DNA from: Catellatospora sp. KI3 | Lineage (GTDB): Bacteria; Actinomycetota; Actinomycetes; Mycobacteriales; Micromonosporaceae | Assembly (NCBI RefSeq): GCF_029948125.1 | Contig: NZ_JASAMB010000007.1 | Location: forward strand, 186,001-250,000 | Length of the DNA: 64,000 bases | Reading direction: 5' to 3' | In this document: positions 56,600 through 64,000 of the stretch, piece after piece | Numbering within the stretch: the first letter of the stretch is position 1 | Layout: each line of letters begins with the position of its first letter | The notes under the pieces: generated by a model | Seen by the model: the letters and a program-made list of their open reading frames with translations, nothing else | Told to the model about the DNA's origin: nothing | Databases searched by the model: none | Position numbers and translations under genes: made by a program

Positions 56600-56689
56600 T
56601 TCGTGTCCGGCCGCTGAGAGCGAGCACACAGGCCGGGCGGCCGGAAAAGGGTCCCGGAACGGTCCGGGCCCGCCGGTACGCTGTCGCGC

Positions 56690-59431
56690 GTGGGAAGCCA
56701 GCGAGGTGCCGTGAGCTCGGCGATGATCGGTCGCGACCGCGAGCTGCGGCAGCTGACGCAGCTGGTGGCGGCGCGCCGCCCGGTCGTCGTCTTCATCGGC
56801 GGCGAGCCCGGCATCGGCAAGACGCGGCTGGTCCGCGAGCTGCTGCCCACGCTGCCGGAGCAGGCCGTGGTGCTGGTCGGCCATGCCGAGCCCGACTCGC
56901 TGGCCCGGCCGTACGAGCTGCTGCTGGACGCCCTCGACGCGGCCGGGGTGAGCGTCGACGCCGACCGGCTGACGGCGCTGACCGATCCGCACCGCAGCCC
57001 GGTCCAGCGGCTGCACAGCGGCCTGTCCCTGGTCGCCGACCTGGTCGGCGAGTCCCCGTCGGTGGTCGTGTTCGAGGACCTGCACTGGGCCGACTCGGAG
57101 AGCGCCGCGCTGTTCGAGCGCCTGGCCGACGCCGACGGCCCGCGCCTGCTCATCGGGACGTACCGGCCGGACGAGGTGAGCAACCGGCACCCGCTCGCGT
57201 CGCTGCTGGAGCGGATGGAGCGCCGGCACGCCGTGGCGCACCTGCGGCTGGAGCGGCTCACCGAAGCCGAGACCGCGGCGCTGCTGGCGACCGTGACCGG
57301 CCGGCCGGTGTCGTACCGTACCGCCGCCGCGCTGTACCACCGGACCGGCGGCAACCCGTTCTTCCTGGAGGAGCTGCTCGGCTCGTGCGCGCCGGGCGAC
57401 CTGGAGTCGCTGGTCGAGCAGCCGCTGCCGTGGAGCCTGGCCGAGGTGCTGCGCCGCCAGGTGGCCAGCCTCGACCCGGCGTCGCAGCGGGTGGTGGAGG
57501 CCGCCGCGGTGCTCGGCCGCCGGGCGCCGTTCGACCTGCTGGCGACGGTCACCGGAGCGGGCGAGGACGAGCTGATCGGCGTGCTGCGCGAGCTGGTGGT
57601 GCGGGGCGTGCTGGTGGAGGCGGGCGAGGACGAGTTCAGCTTCCGGCACGCGCTGGTCCGCGAGGCCATCACCGGGCAGATGCTGGGCCGCCAGCGCCGC
57701 CGCCTGCACGAGAGCGCGCTGGAGGCGCTGCTGGGCGGCGGCGACGCCGACCCGGCGCTGATCGCCCACCACGCACAGGCCGCCGGGCGGTACGCCGACA
57801 TGGTCGGTGCGGCCCGCCGGGGCGCGCAGCTGTACCTGGCCATCGGCTCGGCGTACCAGGCGCTGCAGTTGGCCGAGATGGGCATGGCCGAGGAGCCCGA
57901 GGACCTGGCGCTGCTGTCGGCGGCCGCCCGCGCCGCGTGGCTGGCCGGGCTGCTGGACGACGCCGCCTGCTACGGCCGGCGCTGGCGTGACCTGGCCGCC
58001 GGCCCCGCCGACCGGGCCGACGCGCTCTACCTGCTGATCCGGCTGGCGTGGGAGGCCGGTGACGAGGCGTGGATGGAGCGGGTCACCGCCGACATCGAGC
58101 AGCTCATCGCGCAGCTGCCGCCGGGCGCGGACAAGGCGCGGGCGATGACGGCCGTCGCCCAGTCGGCGATGCTGCGCGACCGCGACGACGAGGCGCTGGC
58201 CTGGGCGGACCGGGCGCTGGCGCTGGCCGCCGAGTTCGACCTGCCGCAGATCCGGCTGGCCGCGCTGGTCGAGCAGGGCATCGTGCTCACCGGGTACTCC
58301 GAGCGGTCGGCGGAGGGGCGCGCGGTGCTGGCCGGCCTGGTCGACGAGGCCGAGCGGCTCGGCGAGTGGGTGCTGGCCGCGCGGGCGCTGAACCGGCTGC
58401 TGCAGATGCCGCAGGCGTCGTCGCTGACCGAGCAGGCCGAGCTGCTGGAGCGGATGCGCGGCGACGCCGAGCGGGCCGGGTTCGAGGCGCTTTCGGTCGC
58501 CGCGTACTTCCAGGGCCGGGCCCGGCTGGCCATGCGCGAGGGAGACCTGCAGGCCGCGATCGGCGCGCTCGACGACGGGCGCGCCCGTGACCGGGGCTAC
58601 CGGCACTCGGGGTGGCGGGCCGACTTCCACGCCGTGTTCCTCGCCGGGCTGTGCCTGGAGTCCGGGGCGCTGGACCGCGTCCGCCGGCTGCTGTCCGATC
58701 TGGCCGAGGTCGACAAGGTCGACCCGATGGTGCTGCGCTGCATCGAGTTCCACCTGGCCTGCCGCAGCGGCGACGCCGACCGGGTCCGGGAGCTGCTCGA
58801 CCCGGTGCTGGACGGGCTGCGCGCCCAGGCGTGGCGCAGCGGTGAGCAGGCCCACGACCTGCTGTCGGCGGCGCTGTACGCCGGACTGCCGCGGGAGCAG
58901 TTGCGGCTGCTCGCCGGCGAGCTGCTCGACGGGCAGGTCTGGGACCACTGGCGGGCGCTGGTGGAGGCGCAGCTCGCCGAGGTGAGCGGGCAGACCGCGG
59001 CGGCGCTGGACGGCTACCGCTCGGTCGCCGGGTCGCCGCTGCTGGCCCCGGCCGTGCGCGGCACCGCGCACCTGGGCACGGCCCGCTGCCTGCTGGCGCT
59101 GGGACGGGAGGCCGAGGCGACGGGCAGCGTCGAGCACGCCGGTGAGCTGCTGCGCCGCTGGAGCGGCTGGCGCACCGTACAGCTCGCGCAGCTGCGGGCG
59201 CAGCTCGGCCTGGCCCCCGCCGACGGGCGGCAGGCGGTCACCGGCACCGCCGCGCTGACCACCCGCGAGCGCGAGGTGGCACTGCTGGTCGCCGACGGGC
59301 TGACCAACGCCGAACTGGCCCGCCGCCTGTACATCTCGCCCAAGACGGCGGCCGTGCACGTCTCCAGCATCCTGCGCAAGCTGGGCGTCGCCTCGCGCAC
59401 CGAGGTCACCGCCGCGCTGTCCACCGGCTGA
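56690..59431 (+). CDS. Large AAA ATPase regulator, LuxR family (LAL type)
   Basis: 913 residues from GTG 56690 (an ATG at 56723 is possible). It has a Walker A GEPGIGKT at about 38-45, Walker [12 protein letters not shown] at about 123-133, and a [11 protein letters not shown] sensor motif. A long TPR-like helical middle (about 330-830) ends in a LuxR/GerE helix-turn-helix: [47 protein letters not shown] regulators bind an inducer through the TPR part and activate transcription with ATP. Its target is unknown. It begins 90 bases after the small-gene terminator. Confidence 0.9.
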   Translation: MGSQRGAVSSAMIGRDRELRQLTQLVAARRPVVVFIGGEPGIGKTRLVRELLPTLPEQAVVLVGHAEPDSLARPYELLLDALDAAGVSVDADRLTALTDPHRSPVQRLHSGLSLVADLVGESPSVVVFEDLHWADSESAALFERLADADGPRLLIGTYRPDEVSNRHPLASLLERMERRHAVAHLRLERLTEAETAALLATVTGRPVSYRTAAALYHRTGGNPFFLEELLGSCAPGDLESLVEQPLPWSLAEVLRRQVASLDPASQRVVEAAAVLGRRAPFDLLATVTGAGEDELIGVLRELVVRGVLVEAGEDEFSFRHALVREAITGQMLGRQRRRLHESALEALLGGGDADPALIAHHAQAAGRYADMVGAARRGAQLYLAIGSAYQALQLAEMGMAEEPEDLALLSAAARAAWLAGLLDDAACYGRRWRDLAAGPADRADALYLLIRLAWEAGDEAWMERVTADIEQLIAQLPPGADKARAMTAVAQSAMLRDRDDEALAWADRALALAAEFDLPQIRLAALVEQGIVLTGYSERSAEGRAVLAGLVDEAERLGEWVLAARALNRLLQMPQASSLTEQAELLERMRGDAERAGFEALSVAAYFQGRARLAMREGDLQAAIGALDDGRARDRGYRHSGWRADFHAVFLAGLCLESGALDRVRRLLSDLAEVDKVDPMVLRCIEFHLACRSGDADRVRELLDPVLDGLRAQAWRSGEQAHDLLSAALYAGLPREQLRLLAGELLDGQVWDHWRALVEAQLAEVSGQTAAALDGYRSVAGSPLLAPAVRGTAHLGTARCLLALGREAEATGSVEHAGELLRRWSGWRTVQLAQLRAQLGLAPADGRQAVTGTAALTTREREVALLVADGLTNAELARRLYISPKTAAVHVSSILRKLGVASRTEVTAALSTG

Positions 59432-59577
59432 GTCCTGATCGGACTGATCGTCGGTACCGGTCGCGAGCTGCGGTGCGACGTCCAATCTGGGGTGCCGGGC
59501 ATCGTCTGCGGTGACAGTGGAAGGATCGGGCGGTACGTCCGGTGTCGTGCCGGACCGCTGATGCCGAAGGAGATGCC

Positions 59578-59799
59578 ATGCCGGTTTCCGCTGACCTCGC
59601 CAAGCTGCTGGACAAGGAGTACCAGGACAAGAGCCTGGAGGAGCTCGTCAACGCGCCGGTCGCCGCACTCGCCGGTGTGAGCGAGCGTGCCGCCGAGCAC
59701 ATCAAGGACGCCCTGGGTGTCAAGACCATCGGCGAGCTGGGCCGCAGCCCGTACTTCCGCGCTGCCCGGGCGATCGCCGACCTGGCCGACGCCAAGTAG
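59578..59799 (+). CDS. Small helix-hairpin-helix protein
   Basis: 73 residues with AAGGAG before the ATG at 59578. The segment APVAALAGVSERAAEHIKDALGVKTIGELGRSPYFRAARAIADLA is a helix-hairpin-helix-like repeat as in DNA-binding and topoisomerase/RuvA-type domains. Short proteins of this kind occur widely in actinomycetes without known function. It is monocistronic with a perfect terminator. Confidence 0.78.
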   Translation: MPVSADLAKLLDKEYQDKSLEELVNAPVAALAGVSERAAEHIKDALGVKTIGELGRSPYFRAARAIADLADAK

Positions 59800-59806
59800 T
59801 CGCGTC

Positions 59807-59840
59807 GCGGGCCGGCCACCCGCCGTGGTGGCCGGCCCGC
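59807..59840. terminator. Perfect 14-bp hairpin between convergent genes
   Basis: GCGGGCCGGCCACC (59807-59820) pairs exactly with 59827-59840 around a six-base loop. Confidence 0.7.
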
Positions 59841-59858
59841 TGCCGCAGCGGCAGGCGA

Positions 59859-61028
59859 TCAGTGGTTCGCGGTCACCTGCTCCTGCGCGTCCCGCTCGAC
59901 CTCGACCTTGAACATCTCCTTGAGCTTGTCGAAGTCCTGGATCTCGGTGCCGCCCGAGGCGAGGATCTGCTCGCAGATGCGCATCCAGCCGCGGCCGATG
60001 GCGCCGGTCAGCAGAGCCGCGGTGGTGCCGCTGATGGCCGCGCCGGTGATCGTGCCGACCCCGGGGATCAGCTTGAGCAGACCGCTCACGGCGAACCGGC
60101 CGATGCCGGCCGCGCCGCCCGCCATGACCACCGACGCGGCGAGGGTGCCCAGCCGCGCCGACGGGATGTTCAGGCCGTAGGTCGCGGCGATCTTCGCGAT
60201 CATGCCGACCTGCGCGGGGACGAGCAGGACCGCGTCGCTGAAGGGGATCGGGCTCGCGCCGATGACGCCCGCGGCCGCCACCGCCGTGCTGACGATGGCG
60301 CGCGCGGCGGCCCGCTTGCGCTCCAGGTCGATCTGCTGGGCCGCGGTCAGCGCGGCGTGGACGGCCTCGGGAGCGACCTGAAACGTGGACTCCAAGAGCT
60401 CGTGCAGCCCGTGTACCGGGTAGCCCTCGAACGCGTCCGCCTTGGCGTTGGTGAAGTGCACCCGCGGCGGGGTGATCGGCAGGCCAAGCGACTCGATGTG
60501 CTGGGCGAACTCGACCGCCTCCGGGTGCAGTTGCCCGTTCTTGCGGGGCACCTGGGTCAGTACGAAGATCACGGGCAGTCGCAGGCTCACCAGGTGCTTG
60601 ATCAGTTCGAGCTGGCCGTCCTCCATCCGCCGGTCGGTCCAGCGGACCACGTACCAGGCGACGTGGATGTGCTCGGCCAGCGGCTTCTGCCGGGTCTGGT
60701 GGACGATGTCGGTCAGTTCGGCCATCAGGCTCTCGGCGGACTCGCCGGTCTCGAACCCGCGCGAGTCGTAGATGCCCAGCGAGCTCTCGCTCTTGCGGTA
60801 GAAGGTGAGCCCGGCGGTGACCGGCCGGCCCAGGCCGGAGGGGGCCACGTTCTCCCCGAACACCGCGTTGAGCAGGGTGCTCTTGCCGGCCCCGGTCTTG
60901 CCGAAGATGGCCAGGTTGAAGTGACCCAGTTCCTCGAGCGCCTCGTCGTACTTCTTGCCGACCATACCGATGATCTTGGATAGCAGCTGATCTTCGGAGA
61001 GGCGGCTCTGCGGTACCTGCTGGGTCAA
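59859..61028 (-). CDS. Dynamin/YcjF-like GTPase with DUF697-type membrane domain
   Basis: 389 residues. I place the start at the TTG at 61028 because AAGGAG lies five bases before it; an ATG at 61052 has no ribosome site. The P-loop is GKTGAGKS (43-50), with a G2-like Thr in VTAGLTF and G3 as DSRGFE. The G4 position reads VLTQVPRKNG instead of NKxD, so base choice may be altered. From about 225 there are Ala/Gly-rich membrane-associating helices (AIVSTAVAAAGVIGASPIPFSDAVLLVPAQVGMI ... ISGTTAALLTGAIG) of the YcjF/DUF697 kind, often linked to membrane stress. It is monocistronic. Confidence 0.85.
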   Translation of the reverse strand: MTQQVPQSRLSEDQLLSKIIGMVGKKYDEALEELGHFNLAIFGKTGAGKSTLLNAVFGENVAPSGLGRPVTAGLTFYRKSESSLGIYDSRGFETGESAESLMAELTDIVHQTRQKPLAEHIHVAWYVVRWTDRRMEDGQLELIKHLVSLRLPVIFVLTQVPRKNGQLHPEAVEFAQHIESLGLPITPPRVHFTNAKADAFEGYPVHGLHELLESTFQVAPEAVHAALTAAQQIDLERKRAAARAIVSTAVAAAGVIGASPIPFSDAVLLVPAQVGMIAKIAATYGLNIPSARLGTLAASVVMAGGAAGIGRFAVSGLLKLIPGVGTITGAAISGTTAALLTGAIGRGWMRICEQILASGGTEIQDFDKLKEMFKVEVERDAQEQVTANH

Positions 61029-61317
61029 CGGGTCTCCTTCAGGGCGGGGCATGTCGGCCACGCAAGGCCGCGACAACGTCGCCCACGGTATTTGCCTGGA
61101 TCGCCCATGTGGATAGACCGACGCCCGGAAGGACGGTCCGGCTCGGCGGAGCGGGACCGCCTAACGTCGGTGGATTCCGTCCGCCGGGCCGTCGCCACGC
61201 GGGCCGTCCAGCCGAAGGGTGTCCGCACTGCTCTCGGCGGGCGGGTGCGTACGGGGCGCGCGTCGGTTAAGGTTGCCAGCCGGTGAGCCGGTCGACCGGG
61301 TACGGAGAGAGCGCGCG

Positions 61318-61845
61318 ATGGCAGTTGAGCAGTCCACGGTCCGCCCGTCGCGGCCGTTCGCCCTGGTGCTGGTGCTGGCCGCCGCCCTCGTCGCGGTGGA
61401 CCAGCTGACCAAGTGGTGGGCGGTGTCGGCGCTGACCGGCCGGGCGCCGGTCGACGTCATCGGCGACCTGATCCAGCTGCGGCTGACCTACAACCCGGGC
61501 GCGGCGTTCTCCATCGCCACCGGATACACCTGGGTGCTGACGCTGTTCGCGGCGGCGGGCGTCATCGCGATCACCTGGTTCGCCCGCCGGGTGCGGTCGC
61601 GGGCCTGGGCCGTCGGGCTCGGGCTGATGCTCGGCGGGGCGGCGACCCACCTGGGCGACCGCCTGCTGCGCGAGCCGGGCTTCGCGCGCGGGCACGTGGT
61701 GGACTTCATCGACTACGGCCCGTTCGTGGGCAACGTCGCCGACATCGCGCTGGTGCTGGGCGTGGCGCTGCTGCTGGTGCTGAACCTGCGCGACATCCCG
61801 ATGACCGGCCGGGCACCCGAGGTCGAGGCCGACCCCACGGCCTGA
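61318..61845 (+). CDS. Signal peptidase II family protein (divergent LspA)
   Basis: 175 residues with four transmembrane helices. LspA cuts signal peptides from prolipoproteins before the lipid-bearing Cys. Landmarks are DQLTKWWAV, TYNPGAAFS, GGAATHLGDRLLR and GHVVDFIDYGPFVGNVADIAL. The two catalytic Asp, in DRLL and NVADI, are kept, but the usual GGAxGNxxDR reads GGAATHLGDR, losing the conserved Asn. GGAGAG precedes the ATG at 61318. It may be a second LspA with special substrates. I give no symbol because of the altered motif. Confidence 0.85.
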   Translation: MAVEQSTVRPSRPFALVLVLAAALVAVDQLTKWWAVSALTGRAPVDVIGDLIQLRLTYNPGAAFSIATGYTWVLTLFAAAGVIAITWFARRVRSRAWAVGLGLMLGGAATHLGDRLLREPGFARGHVVDFIDYGPFVGNVADIALVLGVALLLVLNLRDIPMTGRAPEVEADPTA

Positions 61846-61946
61846 AACCGACCGCGTCGCCGGTGAAACCGCGGTGTAGGCGCCGTGGAACCGACGCGGT
61901 GGATGCTCCTTCCTGACCGGCTGACGCCGGTCGTGAGGGAGCGAAG

Positions 61947-62942
61947 ATGAGACACATTCCCGCGGTCCACGCGGAGGGCCTGGTGAAGTCGTTCGGTGAC
62001 TTCCGGGCCGTCGACGGGGTCGACCTGCACGTCGACCAGGGTGAGATCTTCGGTGTGCTCGGCCCGAACGGCGCCGGCAAGACCACCATGCTCAAGATGC
62101 TGGCCACGCTGCTGCCCATCGACGGCGGCCGGGCCGAGGTCTTCGGCGTGGACGTGCGCCGCGATCCGCACCGCACCCGGCAGCTGCTCGGTGTCACCGG
62201 GCAGTACGCGTCCGTGGACGAGAACCTGACCGCCAACGAGAACCTGTGGCTGTTCGGGCGGCTGCAGGGCGTGTCCAGCCGGGCGTCCCGCGCCACGGCC
62301 GCCCAGCTGCTGGAGCAGTTCGGCCTGCAGGAGGCGGCCGACAAGCCGATCTCCCAGTTCAGCGGCGGTATGCGGCGGCGCCTCGACCTGGCCGCCAGCC
62401 TGATCACCCGACCGCCGCTGATCTTCCTGGACGAGCCGACCACCGGACTGGACCCGCGTACCCGGGGTCAGATGTGGGACACCATCCGCGAACTGGTCGC
62501 TGGCGGCTGCACGGTCCTGCTGACCACGCAGTACCTGGACGAGGCCGACCAGCTCGCCGACCGGATCGCGGTCATCGACCGGGGCCGCAAGGTCGCCGAG
62601 GGGACCCCGGACGAGTTGAAGGCCTCCGTGGGCAACTCGACCCTGCGGCTGCGCCTGACCGACGGCGCCGACCAGTCCGTCGCGGCCGGTGTCGTACGGC
62701 GGCTGCTGGGCGAGGATCCGGTGCTCAGCCCCGAGTCCGGGCGGATGAACGTGGCGCTGGACACCGCCGACCGGGCCGCCGACGTGCTGATCAGCCTGCG
62801 CGAGGCCGGGGTCGGCATCGCGTCGGTCAGCGTCGACGCTCCCACGCTGGACGAGGTGTTCCTGGCCCTCACCGGCCACGACACCGGCGACAGCGCCGAC
62901 CAGTCCGCGGACGCGGACAAGCAGCTCGAGGTGGCCCGATGA
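61947..62942 (+). CDS. DrrA-type ABC exporter ATPase
   Basis: 331 residues. Walker A is GPNGAGKTT at about 39-47; FSGGMRRRLDLAASL is the signature; LIFLDEPTTGLDPRTR is Walker B. The C-terminal region with APTLDEVFLALTGHDTGD is typical of the daunorubicin-resistance DrrA group, which exports drugs or lipids with a DrrB permease. GAGGGAG precedes the ATG. It overlaps the permease gene by four bases. The substrate is unknown; no biosynthetic genes lie next to it here. Confidence 0.92.
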   Translation: MRHIPAVHAEGLVKSFGDFRAVDGVDLHVDQGEIFGVLGPNGAGKTTMLKMLATLLPIDGGRAEVFGVDVRRDPHRTRQLLGVTGQYASVDENLTANENLWLFGRLQGVSSRASRATAAQLLEQFGLQEAADKPISQFSGGMRRRLDLAASLITRPPLIFLDEPTTGLDPRTRGQMWDTIRELVAGGCTVLLTTQYLDEADQLADRIAVIDRGRKVAEGTPDELKASVGNSTLRLRLTDGADQSVAAGVVRRLLGEDPVLSPESGRMNVALDTADRAADVLISLREAGVGIASVSVDAPTLDEVFLALTGHDTGDSADQSADADKQLEVAR

Positions 62943-63790
62943 CCATGCAGATGATCAAGCAGGTGCCGGTGGCGGCGCCGCGGCGGCTGGGCCCAGAGGA
63001 CATCGCCGCCCGTACGACGTCGCACAACAGCGTGCGGCAGACCGTCAGCCAGACCATGTCGATGGCGTGGCGGGCGACGAAGAAGATGCGCCGCAACCCG
63101 GAGCAGTTCTTCGACGTCACCGTTCAGCCCGTGCTGTTCACGGCGATGTTCGCGTACCTGCTCGGCGGTGGCATGGCCGGCAGCGTGGCGGCGTACCTGC
63201 CGCTGGTGATCCCGGGCATCCTGGCGCAGACCGCGCTGACGGCGTGCATGGCCACCGGCGTGCAGCTGCGCGAGGACATGGAGAAGGGGGTCTTCGACCG
63301 GTTCAAGTCGCTGCCGATGGCCCGGATCGCGCCGCTGGCCGGGCCCATGGTCGCCGACCTGCTGCGGTACGCGATCGCCTCGACGCTGACCTTCCTCACC
63401 GGTATCGCGATGGGCTACCGCCCCGGCGGCGGCACGGCCGGGGTGCTGCTGGCGGTCGCGCTGACGATGGTCGCCGGCTGGTCGCTGGCCTGGGTGTTCA
63501 CCTGGGTGGGCACGCTGGCCCGCAGCGCGCAGAGCGTCCAGGGCATCTCGATGATGATCATGTTCCCGCTGACCTTCATGTCGAACGCGCTGGTCCCGGT
63601 CGACACCCTGCCCGGCTGGCTCGCCGCGTTCGTGAAGGTCAACCCGGTGTCGTACATCGTCACCGCCACCCGCGACCTGGCCAACGACGGCGACGTCACC
63701 GCGCACGTCGGCTGGGCCCTGGTGGCCTGCGCGGCCGTGATCGCGATCTTCGCGCCGCTGTCGGTACGCGGGTACAAGCGGCACCTCTGA
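62939..63790 (+). CDS. DrrB-type ABC-2 permease
   Basis: 283 residues, with a soluble start and then six transmembrane helices from about residue 58. The ABC-2 family motif RRNPEQFFDVTVQPVLFTAMFAYLLGG and LREDMEKGVFDRFKSLPMARI are present. It pairs with the upstream ATPase to form an efflux transporter. Its ATG is inside the ATPase stop (ATGA). Confidence 0.92.
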   Translation: MTMQMIKQVPVAAPRRLGPEDIAARTTSHNSVRQTVSQTMSMAWRATKKMRRNPEQFFDVTVQPVLFTAMFAYLLGGGMAGSVAAYLPLVIPGILAQTALTACMATGVQLREDMEKGVFDRFKSLPMARIAPLAGPMVADLLRYAIASTLTFLTGIAMGYRPGGGTAGVLLAVALTMVAGWSLAWVFTWVGTLARSAQSVQGISMMIMFPLTFMSNALVPVDTLPGWLAAFVKVNPVSYIVTATRDLANDGDVTAHVGWALVACAAVIAIFAPLSVRGYKRHL

Positions 63791-63792
63791 GG

Positions 63793-64000
63793 TCAGCCGG
63801 CCCCGATCCGCTCGAGCAGGCCCCGCGCCTCGTCGAGCAGGTCGGGGCCGCGCCGGTCGCCGTACTCGACCGCCAGCGCGGCCAGCTGCCCCGGGGCCCG
63901 CCGCTCGGCCTCGGCGGCGATCCGGGCCCAGGCCATGGTCGGCATGCTCCGGTTGTACGCGAACCGGTCCGCCAGCGCGATCAGCCGCACCGCGTCCGCG
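63793..64000 (-). CDS. Partial gene, C-terminal end only
   Basis: The frame is open to the right edge and ends at 63793, so the gene continues beyond the window. The visible last 69 residues are helical (RLIALADRFAYNRSMPTMAWARIAAEAERRAPGQ then LAALAVEYGDRRGPDLLDEARGLLERIGAG). I do not recognise a family. It is convergent with the DrrB gene, three bases apart, and there is no room for a terminator. Confidence 0.6.
   Translation of the reverse strand, partial: ADAVRLIALADRFAYNRSMPTMAWARIAAEAERRAPGQLAALAVEYGDRRGPDLLDEARGLLERIGAG

Noticed and set aside
61914-61933. GACCGG...CCGGTC dyad before drrA as a TetR-type operator
   Set aside because: The arms are only six bases, such short GC dyads are frequent here, and no TetR-family gene is adjacent.
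61947-63790. Edge of an antibiotic gene cluster suggested by DrrAB
   Set aside because: No polyketide, peptide or tailoring genes lie in the window beside it; DrrAB-type pairs are common as stand-alone exporters.

Overview
The window is chromosomal DNA of a high-GC, sporulating-type actinomycete, most likely a member of the Micromonosporaceae. I infer this from uniformly GC-rich third codon positions, frequent GTG starts, an SsgB-type sporulation regulator, a four-gene conservon (cvnABCD), a Gly-Cys-Val tRNA cluster, MOD1-containing anti-sigma-type kinases, and GC-rich intergenic hairpin elements of a kind I recall from Micromonospora and Salinispora. The placement is by recall of families, not by database search.

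Layout. 0-9.7 kb: a SigE-family sigma factor followed by two exported proteins with related domains, a PRC-barrel protein, an N-formylglutamate amidohydrolase-like enzyme, a mycothiol-type DinB protein, an anti-sigma-type ATPase, a divergent adenylosuccinate synthetase, a GlsB/YeaQ membrane protein, a MerR-thioredoxin pair, an SMI1/KNR4 protein and a methyltransferase. 9.8-18.2 kb: a secreted repeat protein, a WD-like protein, a D,D-carboxypeptidase, three tRNAs on the minus strand and one on the plus strand, a CapA lipoprotein, and a NYN ribonuclease-like gene next to a KptA RNA 2'-phosphotransferase gene. 18.3-22 kb: the conservon on the minus strand. 23-30.4 kb: a five-gene cluster, fused by start/stop overlaps, that encodes SWIM zinc finger, DUF5691, MoxR AAA+, DUF5682 and VWA proteins. 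It resembles the poorly understood E. coli yehLMPQ set.

30.5-37.7 kb looks accessory: SsgB, then tRNA-Val(CAC) with an integrase C-terminal remnant abutting its 3' end, a LacI-type-operator-controlled GH16 beta-glucanase with a ricin-B lectin domain, a large lower-GC secreted repeat protein, and a YCII/DGPF protein behind an ECF-type promoter. 37.7-41.8 kb: a KimA-like potassium transporter in one operon with a shortened KdpD-like kinase and KdpE, preceded by four helically phased direct repeats.

42.4-50.4 kb is a secreted conflict locus. It has a catalytically dead trypsin-fold protein fused to a LamG domain and a seven-bladed propeller, then a 1,515-residue ALF-repeat/coiled-coil/HINT protein ending in a CdiA-type RNase A-like toxin, then its probable immunity gene. 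50.6-64 kb: an SMI1/LRR-like protein, a secreted YVTN-propeller/DUF11/RTX protein, a GNAT acetyltransferase, a 47-residue basic protein, a large LuxR-family ATPase regulator, a small helix-hairpin-helix protein, a YcjF-like GTPase with a TTG start, a divergent signal peptidase II and a DrrAB-type ABC exporter. A truncated gene runs off the right edge.
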